Origin: Rhabditophanes sp. KR3021
Lineage: Eukaryota > Nematoda > Chromadorea > Rhabditida > Alloionematidae
Length of the DNA stretch: 64,000 nt
Direction of reading: 5' to 3'
NCBI GenBank assembly: GCA_963281155.1
Contig: CAUJLY010000001.1
Span: 6,820,001-6,884,000, forward strand
Below, piece after piece: positions 43,218-55,130 of the stretch; positions within the stretch are counted from its first letter, which is position 1; each line of letters opens with the position of its first letter. The notes below the pieces were generated by a model, which was not told the DNA's origin, did not search any database, and worked only from the letters and a program-made list of their open reading frames with translations. The position numbers and the translations under genes are program-made.

Positions 43218-46200
43218 TTAATAAAATTCTTCCTTTGGAGGACCATGTTTGCATTTAATTGAATCAAAATGAACTCCACCATGTGTGTATTCAATGACAT
43301 CCGTTCTTCTATAATCAACTAAAGAATCTCTGAATAATTCACACGTTTTAGTTGCATCTTCGTTAACTATTAGGTTAGCGGAACGACATTTGTTGACATG
43401 GCAGTGGATGAAGCATTGATTTGGTGAAGTTACTGAAACTCTTTTTATTAATTTGGAGCCATAGAAGATACGATTGTAAAGAGCTGAATACTGGCAGGGG
43501 CCGATATCAGATGGAAGCGTTGTGGTTTCTTCTGGCTCAACCGTGGTAGTCTCGAACTCTGTTGTTGATGGTTTGAATGTTAATCTCGTGCTTGGTAATT
43601 CAGTTGTTGTTTGCGAATCAGTAGGTTCTTCCGATTCTTCTTCATAATTATTAGTTGATGGTTTGAGAGTAGTTGCTTTTACAATTGTTGGAGCGTTAGT
43701 TGTTTCTTCGGACTCTTCATCATTATTAACTGTTGTTGGTTCGATAGTAGTTGTTGTTGTACTTTTGACAATATACTTCTTTTCATTCTTGTAAACATTC
43801 TTTTTAGGTTTAATTAATTTTTCAATTGCCCTTATTGGTGGTTCGGCCGTCGTAGTAGTTGTGCTTGTGCTCGTAACAACTACCTTCTTTTCCTCCTCTA
43901 CAAAATCTTTCTCTCCCTTATTCATATCATTGTACCCCAGCCCACTGTCTAAACTCAAATCTCCAGCCACCTTTCTGCCATCTTCAGCTTTCAAATTAAC
44001 AGTCTGATTTGGCGCTTTGATGTCAACATATTCCTTGCAAACTCTTTCAACGTACATCGACAATTTGGTAACTTCTGCATGACAAGTAAAGTCAAAGTAA
44101 GAATGTGTCGTTTCAGCGACTTCATTAAAGTTAAAGTTACTTGGATTACTTAGTCGATTTTCTTTGTTCAAAAGGCAAGTATTGGAATCATAGTAAAATT
44201 GCATTGACTGACAAATATTGCCATACCTAGTTTCGGCATCAATACAGTAGCATTTGCATTCTTCAATAGAAACGTCTGTTTCGATTGCCATTGCATTTCC
44301 TTCCAGAACGTAGCTTGTTAGCTCAAGGAAGCATTGATCTGTTTTTTTACCTTTAGCTGTCTCTAGTCTTTTTTCTTCAGCTGCCTTCTTTTCAAGTACC
44401 AGTTGCTCAGGAGTCTTTCTAGTTTCAGGCAATTGACACTTGTGACTTTCAAAGTCCCCAAACGCGCCCGAAACTATCCCCAAAGGACAAGTCATTCCAA
44501 TATAAGATATCTCCAGACTTTTCATATTACTCTTCACATACTTGCTGTTTTGCAAATGTCTATCGGCTAAGTTCAAAACACAGTCTTGGGCATCATGATA
44601 ATAAGTTGCTGAAAGACATTGGAAAGAGTAACGGCCGGAAACTTTTCCTGTTGCGCAGAAACATTTGCATTCTTCGAGGGTAACGTTGTGTTCGAGACCT
44701 CCTGCTACGGAAATCATGTGGTAGTCGGGGATTACTTCGAAACATTGGAAGGCTTTGGGGTTGATTGGGGTTTTTTGTTTTACTTGCTTTGTAGTTGCTA
44801 ATGGAATTGTTGTAGGGACTGTGGTAGGTTCGGTTGTTGTTGCAATTTCAGTTGTTGTTGCAATTTGAGTAGTTGTTGCAATTTGAGAAGTTGTTTTTGG
44901 AATTTGAGTAGTAGTTGTTTGAATAGTAGGTTCCGTTGTCGTCGTAGATTGAGAACTAACAACTTCAGGCAATGCAGTTGTCGTTGTCAATTTAACCTTC
45001 TTAACTTTTTTCTTTTTAATTGGAGCAGTTGTCGTAGTGAACGAATTACTTTCACTAGTTCCTTCCAAATTAAAGTTGCAAATCGAATTGACAGTCGTCA
45101 GAAAAACTATAATTAAAAAATTAATCCACATATTAACCCCAAAACAGGATATTCGTCCACTTACCTTGTCTCGTACAAGATGTATGATAATAGACGGTAT
45201 TTCTATTGAAAACAAGATCATATTTTCCGTGATGGTCAGCTTTATTTAAAGTACACATAGACTTAGTAGGATTATATTGAATTGAGTGACAGGTCAATTC
45301 TTGGGTTGCTAACCATGATTCAGCACAAGCACATCTGCATTCATTTAGGGAGACATTTGACAGAACTTTGTAACCAGCACGAACCAGTTCTTGTTGATCA
45401 ATGACCCGATAACAATATTCTATAGCATCATCTTTTTCTTTTTCAAGGGATTTGAAGGCAAATTCATGTGAGTTGTAAAGTTCTTTGCTTTTGGGTTCGG
45501 AGGACTTTTTGTCGGCATGGTAATCTTCCCCAGACTCGTATCCAACAACTCTCCCATTAATAACAATAGGTTCAAATGGTAAATTAACTGTGGGATCTTC
45601 CTTACTCCCCCAATTTTTTACCTTCTTCTCATGCAACAAAGGAGTCCGTTGAATAGGCAAAGGCGCATCATTTCCAATTACCTTAAATTGTTAAAATACA
45701 CGTAGAGTATTAGAAATCGTTGTATGAGTTTTAAACATGGTTATGATCAATTTTAATTTGCATATTTAGAAGGCGGTTCTAAGCTGCAAACTATTGTTGT
45801 CAAGGTGAGTGTAAGCAGTAAAGAATCAGCAGAAGACTTGGAGTAATTCTAACTGAGTACTTTGGCAGACAAGTTAAGAAAATTGATCATGGGATATGCA
45901 CGATGAAGGAAGTCTACAACTCACACCTGCTAATGCCAAATTGATTGGTCGACTCTCAATCGAAAAGGTGTTTAAACTCAAAGATGTTATCAATGCTGGT
46001 TTTTAGTCATACTTTTAATTGCCCATTTTATATCTTTTATCCCCTCAATATACCTTAAATTGCCTTAATTGTTGGCCTTTCTTCAATATACGCTCAGAAC
46101 TTTCCTTGCTTAAAGGTTCCGTCGCCGTCTCCTTACCCTTATTAGCATACGTAATCAAACCTTCGAATGATTTGACTTTGTTTTTGTTTGCATTCAATTT

Positions 46201-46941
46201 AGCTGTCGTCAAAAGTTCACCTATCTCTAACTTTTCCTCCACTTCAGTAACTTTCACTTGTCTTGTTACAGATCCATTTAGATGATTAATTTCTCTCACT
46301 TTTTCTTCGACTTTTATAGGTTTTGGAACAATCGTTTTTCTGATTCTAACGGTATCTCCATTATTTCCGTAAATGGCCTTTATTCCTTTACGAAATTTAG
46401 ACAACAATTTAACTTCATCTTTTGTTGTGGGGATGTTGGCGCCACCAATGAATATGTTGTCCGTCTTTTCTTTGGAATGTGGATTTGAATTGAGGGGGAG
46501 AGGAACAGGAGTTGACACAAGCAATTCTGTAGACAGTGTTATTTCTGGTGCCTGGTTTGACTGTGTATTTGACGAAACGTTGAATGTGCTCGTAACAGTT
46601 GACGGTTTGAGTATAGGAGATGGCACATGTTTTAAGGATGGGATTGAATTGAGCGGTGCGACAAAAGTGGCGTTCTGAACAGAAGCGGGCACAATCTTCG
46701 ACGGTGTTTTGATCTTTGCTGAAAAGGACAAATAAATGATTAAATAAAAATAATGATCTTACCTGGTATAATAAAAATTCAACGGCGGTGCTTCATTCTT
46801 CTTAAACTTTATTGCATTAAAAACCAACGGACAATGCCCTTCATCGCCGTCTTCAGTTTCGGGTATCTGTGCTTCTCCGCTTGCTTTCAAACAAATAAAA
46901 CAACCAAATAAAACGGCCCATTTAACGACCACTACCTTCAT
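43218..46941 (-). CDS. Secreted multi-PAN/apple-domain mucin-like protein
   Basis: Extracellular matrix-type protein of about 1065 aa. Exons: 46941-46763, 46718-46517, 46464-46054, 45681-45165, 45106-43218. Exon 1 encodes a signal peptide (KVVVVKWAVLFGCFICLKAS). Five Cys-rich PAN/apple-like modules are visible: HCPLVFN...VYRIAC (exons 1-2), EYCYRVIDQQ...YYHTSC, FQCFEVIPDYH...IGMTC, DQCFLELTSY...YFDFTC, and GPCQYSALYN...HFDSIKC near the C-terminus. Between them are Thr/Ser/Pro-rich stretches (TTTTTEPTIQTTTTQ-like), likely heavily O-glycosylated. PAN modules bind proteins or carbohydrates. The junction 46517/46464 uses a weak 52-nt intron chosen only because it keeps frame; a second open frame overlaps exon 2. 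No orthologue name is assigned. Confidence 0.82.
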
Positions 46942-48647
46942 AATCTTTTGTATAATGTGATATAATCCAATTTAATCTAAACAAACATATGAATATAAAA
47001 AATTTGATAATGCAGATGGTCGCAGAGAGTCTCAAACTAGAACAATTTACTAAAAAATGTTGGCAATATAAATTTTTGTCAAAAATAAGATCACGATTAA
47101 TTCTTTTTTTGTTAAATTGTAATAAAACCTCTCTTTAATGTTGAATTGTGTAATGAGGGTAAATGGCAGTGAAAAATAAAGGTAACCTTCAAACTTGATA
47201 AAGTTTGTTTGAATAAAGGGAAAAAATAAGTAGTGTGTGGTTTTAAATAGGTAAGGTATAATGAGATCTTGGTTAATGATACTTCGTAGAGGCTATAAAT
47301 TTCAGGATTCCCAAGTTAATAAAGTTGTGAGATGCGTTGTTTTAATTGTATTATTTGATATAATTAACAACAGTAAGATAAAAATAATAGTATAATTCAC
47401 TTTTATACAATCAACAACTAAATAACATATTGTGTTTAATCAACAAAAACGTATGTATAAATCTATCTACGTATTGTTAATATTATGGCAACTTTATATG
47501 GTGAATCCAGATGAATAATGTAAAGAAATGTTATGATGTATAGGATCAGGATGAAAATGGGTAGCAGACTATAAATATGTATAATAAGATTTATTAGAAA
47601 GTTCACGCATGACCTTTTGGTGTCTAACTAAAATATTCATCCCATTTTGTCGAAATATTATATTATCTTACTTATGCATATTGAATTGAAAATTAGATAG
47701 GGGAAGAATGAAAAGAAAAGAGATAGGGATAATGAAAGTATAAAGGGATGAAGACAATGATGAAAAGAATTTTAAAATATCAAATGAATTGTTTAAAAAT
47801 GATTTGATTTGCGTTTGAGCTTTTATAATATAAAGATGGACTCTTTTGTAATGGACCAAATTAAGTGTATTTTTGTGCAAATTAGTGTAAATGGAATGGT
47901 AAAAAGGCTAAAACATCTTATGTCATGTAAATCCATTACTTTGCACATATATCTCCGATAAAATCTCGTCAAAATGCGAGATGATCATCCTTGACTATTG
48001 GTTCTATTTGATCCAAAACCCTGTTTGTAAGTTAAATTTTTTAAACATAAAAAACATCCTATTCAACCACCCTTCCGTGATTCATTCGCTGTCTTCTTTA
48101 AATAACAAATTACTTACCATATTAAATACTTTAATATAAACATCTATATCTTCCGTTCCAAAAAAGCGATCATCTTTCTAACAAATAATTCAAAATAACA
48201 TGTCAATGAAAGTTACATATCATTTTTTGATTTCATTACGCACACCTATTTGTAAAGTGAATCTTTAATTACCTTTTTTGAATGTTTCCATCTATTAAAT
48301 AGGTCAAATGGTAAAGGTAAAAAATCGTATGCAAATTGAACAAAAAATCCCTTTTTACCGGGATATGTTCTATTTTAATAAATGTGAATGAAATTATTAA
48401 GGAAACGAGGGTTTGTTGTTATCAATGATGTAAATAAGATAAGTTTAAGAATGAATTGTTATTTAACAATAAATTTGATTTATTATTTTGATAATTCACA
48501 TATCATTAAAAGAACATTTTAATTTGTAAATTATGTCATCTTATGGACTTGTTTGGTGCCATTATTCTCATTGCATCGTCTTGTTGCAAAAAGAAGAAAC
48601 TAAAAAATGTGTTGGTAAGCCGCGTGCCTTTAATAGTAATCATATTT
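46942..48647. other. Intergenic
   Basis: 1.7 kb of AT-rich DNA between two minus-strand genes: promoter of the PAN protein and 3' flank of the nuclear receptor. Short open frames at 47668 and 48543 show no recognisable protein features. Confidence 0.5.
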
Positions 48648-50594
48648 CTAATTAAAAGGGCATTTAAACATTTGAAGAACTCTCATCGTCATAACAAATT
48701 CCTCCTTCATAATAGTAGCCTGCTTAGTAGCTTTAACTACTTTACTAATATACATAATTCTTTCGACTGACAAAACAGGTTCAGGATCAACTCCGACAAT
48801 CATTCCCAACAAACGACTATGACCAATATACTTTTCCCATTGTTTCCCATCCCTAATAAACTTAAGTATTTCTCTTTCGTCTTCCTTTTTAACAAGAAGA
48901 TCCCTTTTACTTTTTTCAATTTCGAATGATTTCCTCAAGAATGTGTAATATGCTTGCATTCTTGTAGTAAAAGATTTGTATCGCAATGTAGCTAATCTTT
49001 GACCGTTCCTGCTCAAATAAGGTATTACATCGGTGTCAAATAATAGTAAGCAACACATGTATCCGAATTCTTCTTTGGTAAACTTTTGCTCTTTCATCAC
49101 ATGGTAAATGTTGTCCATTATGTATTCTTTGATAGGTGGAATTTCAGATTGAAAAAGAGCATCAGCAGAAGGTGACATTTTGGGCTGAACTAGAGTATCA
49201 AAATCATCCACATAAGCTTGGCGATTGTCGAACAAAATCAAATTCCTGGATTTGTCATAGTTAGAGTGTATGAGTGATGCGTACTTTCTTTCGATAATCA
49301 AAAATTTGGGGAAGAAATTGTTAATCAAAGTCTTTTGGTCCTCTAATGAAAAACTAGTGAATTCCTCAGTTCCTTTGAACACCTTAATAACATGCATATA
49401 CAATCTAATACAAAAGTTTGAAAATCTTTTCATTGAAAGTTCCTTATACAACCTATATTTAGGCTTGGTAAGTTGAGGAATATTGACATTATCAGCTAAC
49501 CAAGTACACGCATCAAATATAGCAGCGATTTGATTTCCTTCCTCAACATTAAATATCATTGAGTCAACCGGCAAATAAGTTAATGTTAAATGCTTGAAAA
49601 CTCTAAATAGCTTTTTAATTGTCATTGGATGAGGCAAGATAATTCCATCGGTAGGATCGATATCATCTTTCTTTCGGTTCAAAGTGTCGTCATCTGAGTC
49701 ATAGCCAGAATCAAGTATAAACTGATTAAATTTAGGCAAACCAATTAAAGGATCAGCTTCCGGAATTTTATTCTTATACAATTTATTTGTTTCAATTGCG
49801 TACTCATGGCGAAACTTTCTTAAAATTGCGGTTGGCAAATTGCCCGCTTTACCCTTTCTTGGTTTGTCAGTAATTGGATTTTTGCGTGTTTTCAAACCAA
49901 TTTCATCTTGGTTATTAAGTATAAAAGACTCCAAACTTTCATCATGAAGCCTTTGACTTTTTTCCTTGATCTCCTTAACTTCATGTCTCATTGCCATTTT
50001 ATAATAGCGGCATTTAGCAATTCTGCAGGCCTAATCAACAATAGGTTATTAAATTAACACATTTTCAAATTACCTTGCATTTCATATTTACATTATACTT
50101 CACAATACAATTATTCATATTAGTTCGGCAACTGATTTCCTTTTTTGATAAAGTTACTCTTGAATACATTGCTGCGCATGCTCGACAAGCTTGAATCCCG
50201 TAATAATTTGATAAACCAGGTTTTTCGCAAATGAGGCATCCTTTGGAAATGGAATTAGCCGTTGGCTTTACTACCCTTTTCCGTGACTTGAGAGGGATCT
50301 TGTCAAGTTCTTCGAGGCTTACGGATTCTTCTTGCACTAAGTTGTCTTCAAATAAGTTCTCAATGGGGATTTCAGGGGATTGCTTAGCAATTTTAGATCT
50401 TCTAGGTTTAACTGGAGCCTTTTCTGTATCTAGTGGTGCCTCCGGAACTTTAAAAACATAATTAATTGTTTTACTTTCATTTCGCCACCAGACATCTGAC
50501 GTATTTCTTCCTTAGATTTTTTGAACTTACCGAAATCATCAGCTCTAATAGAATCTCCATCAGCTTTCTTTTTATTTTTTATTTTCTTTGCCAT
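48648..50594 (-). CDS. Nuclear hormone receptor (divergent nematode type)
   Basis: Ligand-regulated transcription factor, 606 aa, exons 50594-50531, 50447-50074 and 50030-48648. N-terminus is basic and Lys-rich (MAKKIKNKKKADGDSIRADD). The two-finger DNA-binding domain spans about residues 92-160: CLICEKPGLSNYYGIQACRA for finger 1, then CRTNMNNCIVKYNVNMKCKA and CRIAKCRYYKM across the last intron (43 nt). The P-box reads CRACAAMYSR instead of the classic CEGCKGFFRR, as in nematode-specific expanded receptors. A linker then leads to an all-helical C-terminal ligand-binding domain (for example EFGYMCCLLLFDTDVIPYLS, and AYYTFLRKSFEIEKSKRDLL). No obvious AF-2 core was identified. Intact. Confidence 0.88.
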
Positions 50595-50979
50595 GATGTA
50601 GGTGAATATTGAAATAAAGGATGTTAGAACTGTTTAGGTTGTGAAAAGAGTTTGTCACTATTTAAAACAAAAGATGCATCGATTCAAGTAAGCTTTGTTT
50701 AAGATGTTAAGTAAATAAATGGACCATGGACGATCAAATGTCAGCTTATCGGACCTGTATTTGGGTCAAACTATAAAAGCTTGTAAAGTCTGAAAAAATG
50801 AATATGACTAAGTATAATAATAAGTAATTGTTAGATGGTTTGATTATTATCATACTATGTAATTCATCTATATATCGCACCCATACGTTCATCAAAAGTT
50901 TTGAACATGCAAATCATTAGCACTTTATAAATAAGCAAGTCTGGTATCGTCGATGCTGGTATCATTCGCTGAGTGTCTA

Positions 50980-51910
50980 CTTGGTGATGAGGCAAATGAT
51001 GATTGTGATTTTACAGTAAATTTCTGTAGAAGTAACAAGGATGGCATGTACACTGGTGCATTCTGTCAGAACAAATTCTTTATCTGCAAAACACGCACAG
51101 GTTTATGTGCATTTTGCCTAGATGTAATGAGGTTAAAGGATGCCGCTCAAACTATATGTTTACGTTGATCTTTCTAATTTTATTTTTGATTTTAATTAAT
51201 CTTTTATACCTTTTACTTATTCTTTTGTTTCTCAATTTATTTATAGCACGTCATCGATAACAAATATAAAGAATATCGAAGCAAAAATTACGTAAAGGGA
51301 GCTACGACGAAAAAATCAGTGCCTATGTCCGTGAAGATGATATCATGTTCTTAATGAAAATTTTAATATATTCCACAAACAATGCCGTAATGACTGTCTT
51401 TGTCAAAAGTATGTCAAGAGTATTTATCAGAACGAAAACATTAAGAAAAATCACATTTGGACCAATAAATAAAAAATATTGCTGGATGTGTGATTGGGGA
51501 ATGTTATAGAACAACCACACCTCCAGTTCAAGTTCATAATCCACGGCAGCAGTATCAACAACACCCCAAGGTGATTGTAATATCCAATGATTGCCAATTC
51601 AAATTCAAGAATCAACTGTACCAGTTAACACTTTCTGTATCGGAAAAATGACGCTTATTATGTTGATGGCTGTGCTGCTTCATACTATAATTGTGAAGAT
51701 GGCACAGGGAAGGAACAAATTTGCTCAAACGGACTTTACTTTGATGTTAAATCTAGCCTTTGTAACTGGAAAGACAAAGTTTGTGGTGATTCTAGTACAA
51801 ATGTATCTTCTGCTAATGCGTCAACTTCTATGATAATTGATGGCAATGTGGAGGAATATATCAAAGTTTATGTAAATGATAAAAAGATAGTCTCAGATAG
51901 AAATGTTTGA
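50980..51910 (+). pseudogene. Decayed chitin-binding (CBM14/peritrophin-A) gene
   Basis: Two degraded CBM14 modules. The first (50990-51170) reads DDCDFTVNFCRSNKDGMYTG, FCQNKFFIC, then shifts frame to CNEVKGCRSNYM. The second (51633-51795) begins FCIGK, shifts one base, and continues NDAYYVDGCAASYYNCEDGT, GLYFDVKSSLCNWKDKVCGD, followed by a Ser/Thr tail and a stop at 51910. The C-x-G-x-Y-x-GC...YYNC...C.G..F....C spacing is that of chitin-binding type 2 domains, which in nematodes occur in eggshell and pharyngeal proteins. At least three frame breaks; the 51200-51600 part is unreadable. Confidence 0.6.
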
Positions 51911-52320
51911 TGGATTTTTTATTGAAAATGAAGAACAGGCAATTTTTGGAGTGAGTTGTCTTTTAGACTATTTGCTTAGGAATGACAAATTCACTACCGA
52001 AATTAGCGAAGCTGAGCTACAAATTAGCACAAGAAGTACCGAATTCTCCAATGAAACAAACCGTTTTATATTTGTAATTATGTATCCAGTGAAATAATTT
52101 CCTCTGTCTAATTAGTTTACTTTATTTGAGCATCCTTTCCCAAACACACTAATAAGTCAACAAATCTCCCACACCGACATCCAGTTTAAAACAGTGGAAA
52201 AGCATCCCTTCTTGGAAAGTTGTTTTTATTTCCGTGTTGCATGGTTGTGTTCATTAATTGAAATTCTATTTTAAATATCTTCTATTCTACACAATCAAAT
52301 TAAGCAAATCACACATCAAT

Positions 52321-53658
52321 ATGGCTGAACAGGTACCCACATCCTCAATAGTTGTCGAAGGGGGAGTAGGTGAATTAATTAGTCAAGGACCGGGCGGTGA
52401 TAAACCTGCTAAAAAGCACAAAGTTCTCTATGGTACTCTAAAAGAAGATATATCCAGTTCATTTGTTAGTGAAAAGAAAAGACAAAAGTTGAAAGATGGC
52501 AAAGAAAGCAAAAAGAAAGATGCCATAACACCTGCTCTTGACAGAATTCCATTGCCTGCGCTGACAGAACAGATGAAAACAGATCGAAGAATTGCCGCAA
52601 AAGAATATTCGAAAAGAGTCCGAATTTCGAAAGATTCGCCTCCTTCTGTTTGCATGTATACTTTTGTCAATGGAAGGAAAGGCATCTGTTCTGTAGACAT
52701 TACCGAAGATACTCAAATTGTGGCAGCAGGTCTATTCGATTCGAGTGTTTACATTACTTCAATAGGTGATAACCACCTCAAGCAATTAAAGTCCATAAAT
52801 GACTTAGAGGATCTAGACCAGGAGAATGATATTAATGAGGATGCCTTGTACGATGAAAAACATACAGCGAGATCATTTTCAATGTATGGCCATTCAGGAC
52901 CAGTTTATTCTGTTTCGTTTTCACCTGATAAAAGATCTTTACTGTCATCATCTCAAGATTCAACGATTCGATTGTGGAACTTAGGGGTTAGGAAGAATTT
53001 AGTCGTTTACCATACGACGACACCTGTTTATCAAGCTCAGTATTGTCAGAGAGGAGGTTACTTTGGCACAGCAAATGCTGGGAATGCCGCAATGGTTTGG
53101 TCTACGGATAGATTACAACCGGTAAGAGTATTTTCAGAACCTTTGTCTGATGTTACTTGTATAGATTACCACCCAAACTGTAACTATTTAGTTGGTGGGA
53201 GTGACGATAAGCATGTACGAGTCTGGGATATTTTGACAGGCTTCTGTGTAAGAACGTTTTCTGGCCATAAAGGAGGTGTAACAGGAGTCAAATGCTCCCC
53301 AGATGGAAGATACATAGCCTCTGCAAGTTCGGATGGGTGTTTAATGGTGTGGGACTTAGCAACCTCAAAATTGGTAGCTCAACAAAAAATTGAACCTTCC
53401 AAGACAATGGCAACAATAGCATTCTCACGAGACTCCGAAGTAGTTGCCTTAAACAATCCATACCATGGAATTTCATTCTACTCAATCGAATCCCTCCGCC
53501 ACGCTACCAATGGTTCAGCTGACTTAAATTTATCAGACCACCGAATAAATCCGAAAAATTTCCATATGTATTCGTTTGCCACTAAAAATACTCCACTCCT
53601 GGGCATTCATTTCAACAGGCGAAATTGTGTCGTTGGTTTAGGTGCCTTTAATCAGTAA
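52321..53658 (+). CDS. TAF5-like WD40 protein (TFIID/SAGA subunit 5 type)
   Basis: 445 aa, single exon, ATG at 52321 in a good context (CATCAATATGGC). The protein has a basic N-terminal 100 residues (YGTLKEDISSSFVSEKKRQK) equivalent to the linker before the TAF5 propeller, then WD40 blades: YGHSGPVYSVSFSPDKRSLL with DSTIRLWNL, DVTCIDYHPNCNYLVGGSDD with HVRVWDI, SGHKGGVTGVKCSPDGRYIA with GCLMVWDL, and the TAF5-typical end TPLLGIHFNRRNCVVGLGAF. TAF5 scaffolds TFIID. The N-terminal LisH and NTD2 domains normally present are missing, and no exon for them is seen upstream, where the CBM14 relic lies. LSm5 follows 288 nt downstream on the same strand. Confidence 0.85.
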   Translation: MAEQVPTSSIVVEGGVGELISQGPGGDKPAKKHKVLYGTLKEDISSSFVSEKKRQKLKDGKESKKKDAITPALDRIPLPALTEQMKTDRRIAAKEYSKRVRISKDSPPSVCMYTFVNGRKGICSVDITEDTQIVAAGLFDSSVYITSIGDNHLKQLKSINDLEDLDQENDINEDALYDEKHTARSFSMYGHSGPVYSVSFSPDKRSLLSSSQDSTIRLWNLGVRKNLVVYHTTTPVYQAQYCQRGGYFGTANAGNAAMVWSTDRLQPVRVFSEPLSDVTCIDYHPNCNYLVGGSDDKHVRVWDILTGFCVRTFSGHKGGVTGVKCSPDGRYIASASSDGCLMVWDLATSKLVAQQKIEPSKTMATIAFSRDSEVVALNNPYHGISFYSIESLRHATNGSADLNLSDHRINPKNFHMYSFATKNTPLLGIHFNRRNCVVGLGAFNQ

Positions 53659-53946
53659 AACCTTTTTAATATGCCTACAACAAACCTTTTTCTTTCATTC
53701 ATTATTTTATATTTAATTTATACAAATTGTTTAGTATTTAAATTGTATACTTACGAATTCTCTCTCAATCTTCTAAGCGTTATTTTAAAATAAATTTTTT
53801 GAAACATTTGCGTTAGTGGCATTTACAATTTCCCTTTAATCTCACTGTCTTGGAACGAAAATAGGCTTACATGCATTGGTACAATACATACATACAACTT
53901 TAAAATATTGCTTGCATACTCTGTGGGGATCTTTCTTATCTAAGAC

Positions 53947-54272
53947 ATGGCTTCCGCTACAACTGGCATCACCCAACAAAATCAGCTTTTACCTCTCGAA
54001 TTAGTAGATAAATGCATTGGGAACAAACTATGGATAATCATGAAAGGTAACTTGTACTATTAAAATGCTCAGTCTAACTTTACTTTGTAGGTGAAAAGGA
54101 GTTCGTTGGAACGCTAGTCGGATTTGATGATTATGTCAACATGGTATTAGAAGATGTGACAGAGTACGAAATGACTCCCGAAGGCAGGCGAATTACTAAA
54201 TTGGATCAAATTTTGTTGTCTGGAAATCATGTTACGATGCTTGTTCCGGGAGGCGAAGGACCTAGTCTCTAA
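53947..54272 (+). CDS. lsm-5: U6 snRNA-associated Sm-like protein LSm5
   Basis: Subunit of the LSm1-7 and LSm2-8 rings (mRNA decay, and U6 snRNP in splicing). Exons 53947-54046 and 54091-54272 (44-nt intron), 93 aa, matching the usual length of about 91. Sm1 motif: [20 protein letters not shown] then [16 protein letters not shown]; Sm2: [13 protein letters not shown]. The intron interrupts the Sm1 motif in phase 1. Starts 288 nt after the TAF5-like gene, close enough for a nematode operon. Intact and confidently assigned. Confidence 0.96.
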
Positions 54273-54463
54273 TTTTATGTATTTTTTTAATTTTGTCGTA
54301 TTTCACGATGCAATCGGCACAATTTCCGTTATTTAAATAAAACCTTTAAATAGATTTGTTACTTCATCTTTAACATTATTTACATCTTCGTTTTTGGCTT
54401 AACGGAACTTTATGTATATTACTCTGATTTAGATAAACTTTATTCAATGATATTTATTTGAAA

Positions 54464-54956
54464 TTAATCTTTCATTCCTGTTATCCCATCATACTTTTTC
54501 ACATCCTCTGCCGTCATATCATTCTCAATACCCAGGTAAGCTCTCATTCCAGTACCATGGTTTCCAAATTTACTTAGTTGAAGAGCAACAAATTTTGTTG
54601 TTGATTTTATAATAGGATCTATTTCGAGGTAGGAAGCAGCATTCATAAATCTAAAGAGATGTTCTCTGGACCAGGACGAGTATAATTCTTGTTGCCAAGG
54701 CGTCATCTCAAGCTTTAATGAAATAATAAATATAATGTGAATATTGAAATGAACTTACACCCTGATTAACTTCCTTTAAGTCTCTATAAATCCATTCTAA
54801 CAAATTTCCCAATATATCCGAACAAACATTAGGCAATGGGACAGAAATCGACTGATCGGCATTCAGCAACTCAATCATATGCTGACAAGTTTTCATATAT
54901 TCCAAAACTTCAGCCGTAACTTCAAAAGTCTTTCCATCGCTAGTTTCTAACTTCAT
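54464..54956 (-). CDS. SKP1-related SCF ubiquitin ligase adaptor
   Basis: Bridges CUL1 and F-box proteins in SCF E3 ligases. Exons 54956-54759 and 54712-54464 (46-nt intron), 148 aa (human SKP1 163). The ATG at 54956 gives the standard SKP1 opening KLETSDGKTFEVTAEV. The tetramerisation/POZ part has VPLPNVCSDILGNLLEWIYR. The C-terminal helix region, LFRFMNAASYLEIDPIIKST then FVALQLS, corresponds to SKP1 [20 protein letters not shown]; it is diverged. The end AEDVKKYDGITGMKD fits the family. Nematodes have many skr paralogues; this divergent one is not the conserved SKP1 itself. No damage. Confidence 0.88.
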
Positions 54957-55130
54957 GCTATTCCAATAAAAAGACTTTAAATTTGTCGAAGAGAATGTTA
55001 GTTGGTGAGAAAGCGTTGTGAGATCATAAAAACGACATTCCAACACTTTTAAATAAAGTTTTAAAATATCCTCTTAATTGTTATAGTGTCCTTATTTTGC
55101 AGCTATTTTTGATTAAAGTGGTCCTAAAAA

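Noticed and set aside
49270..49476. Plus-strand frame over the nuclear receptor
   Set aside because: Antisense shadow of the ligand-binding domain exon.
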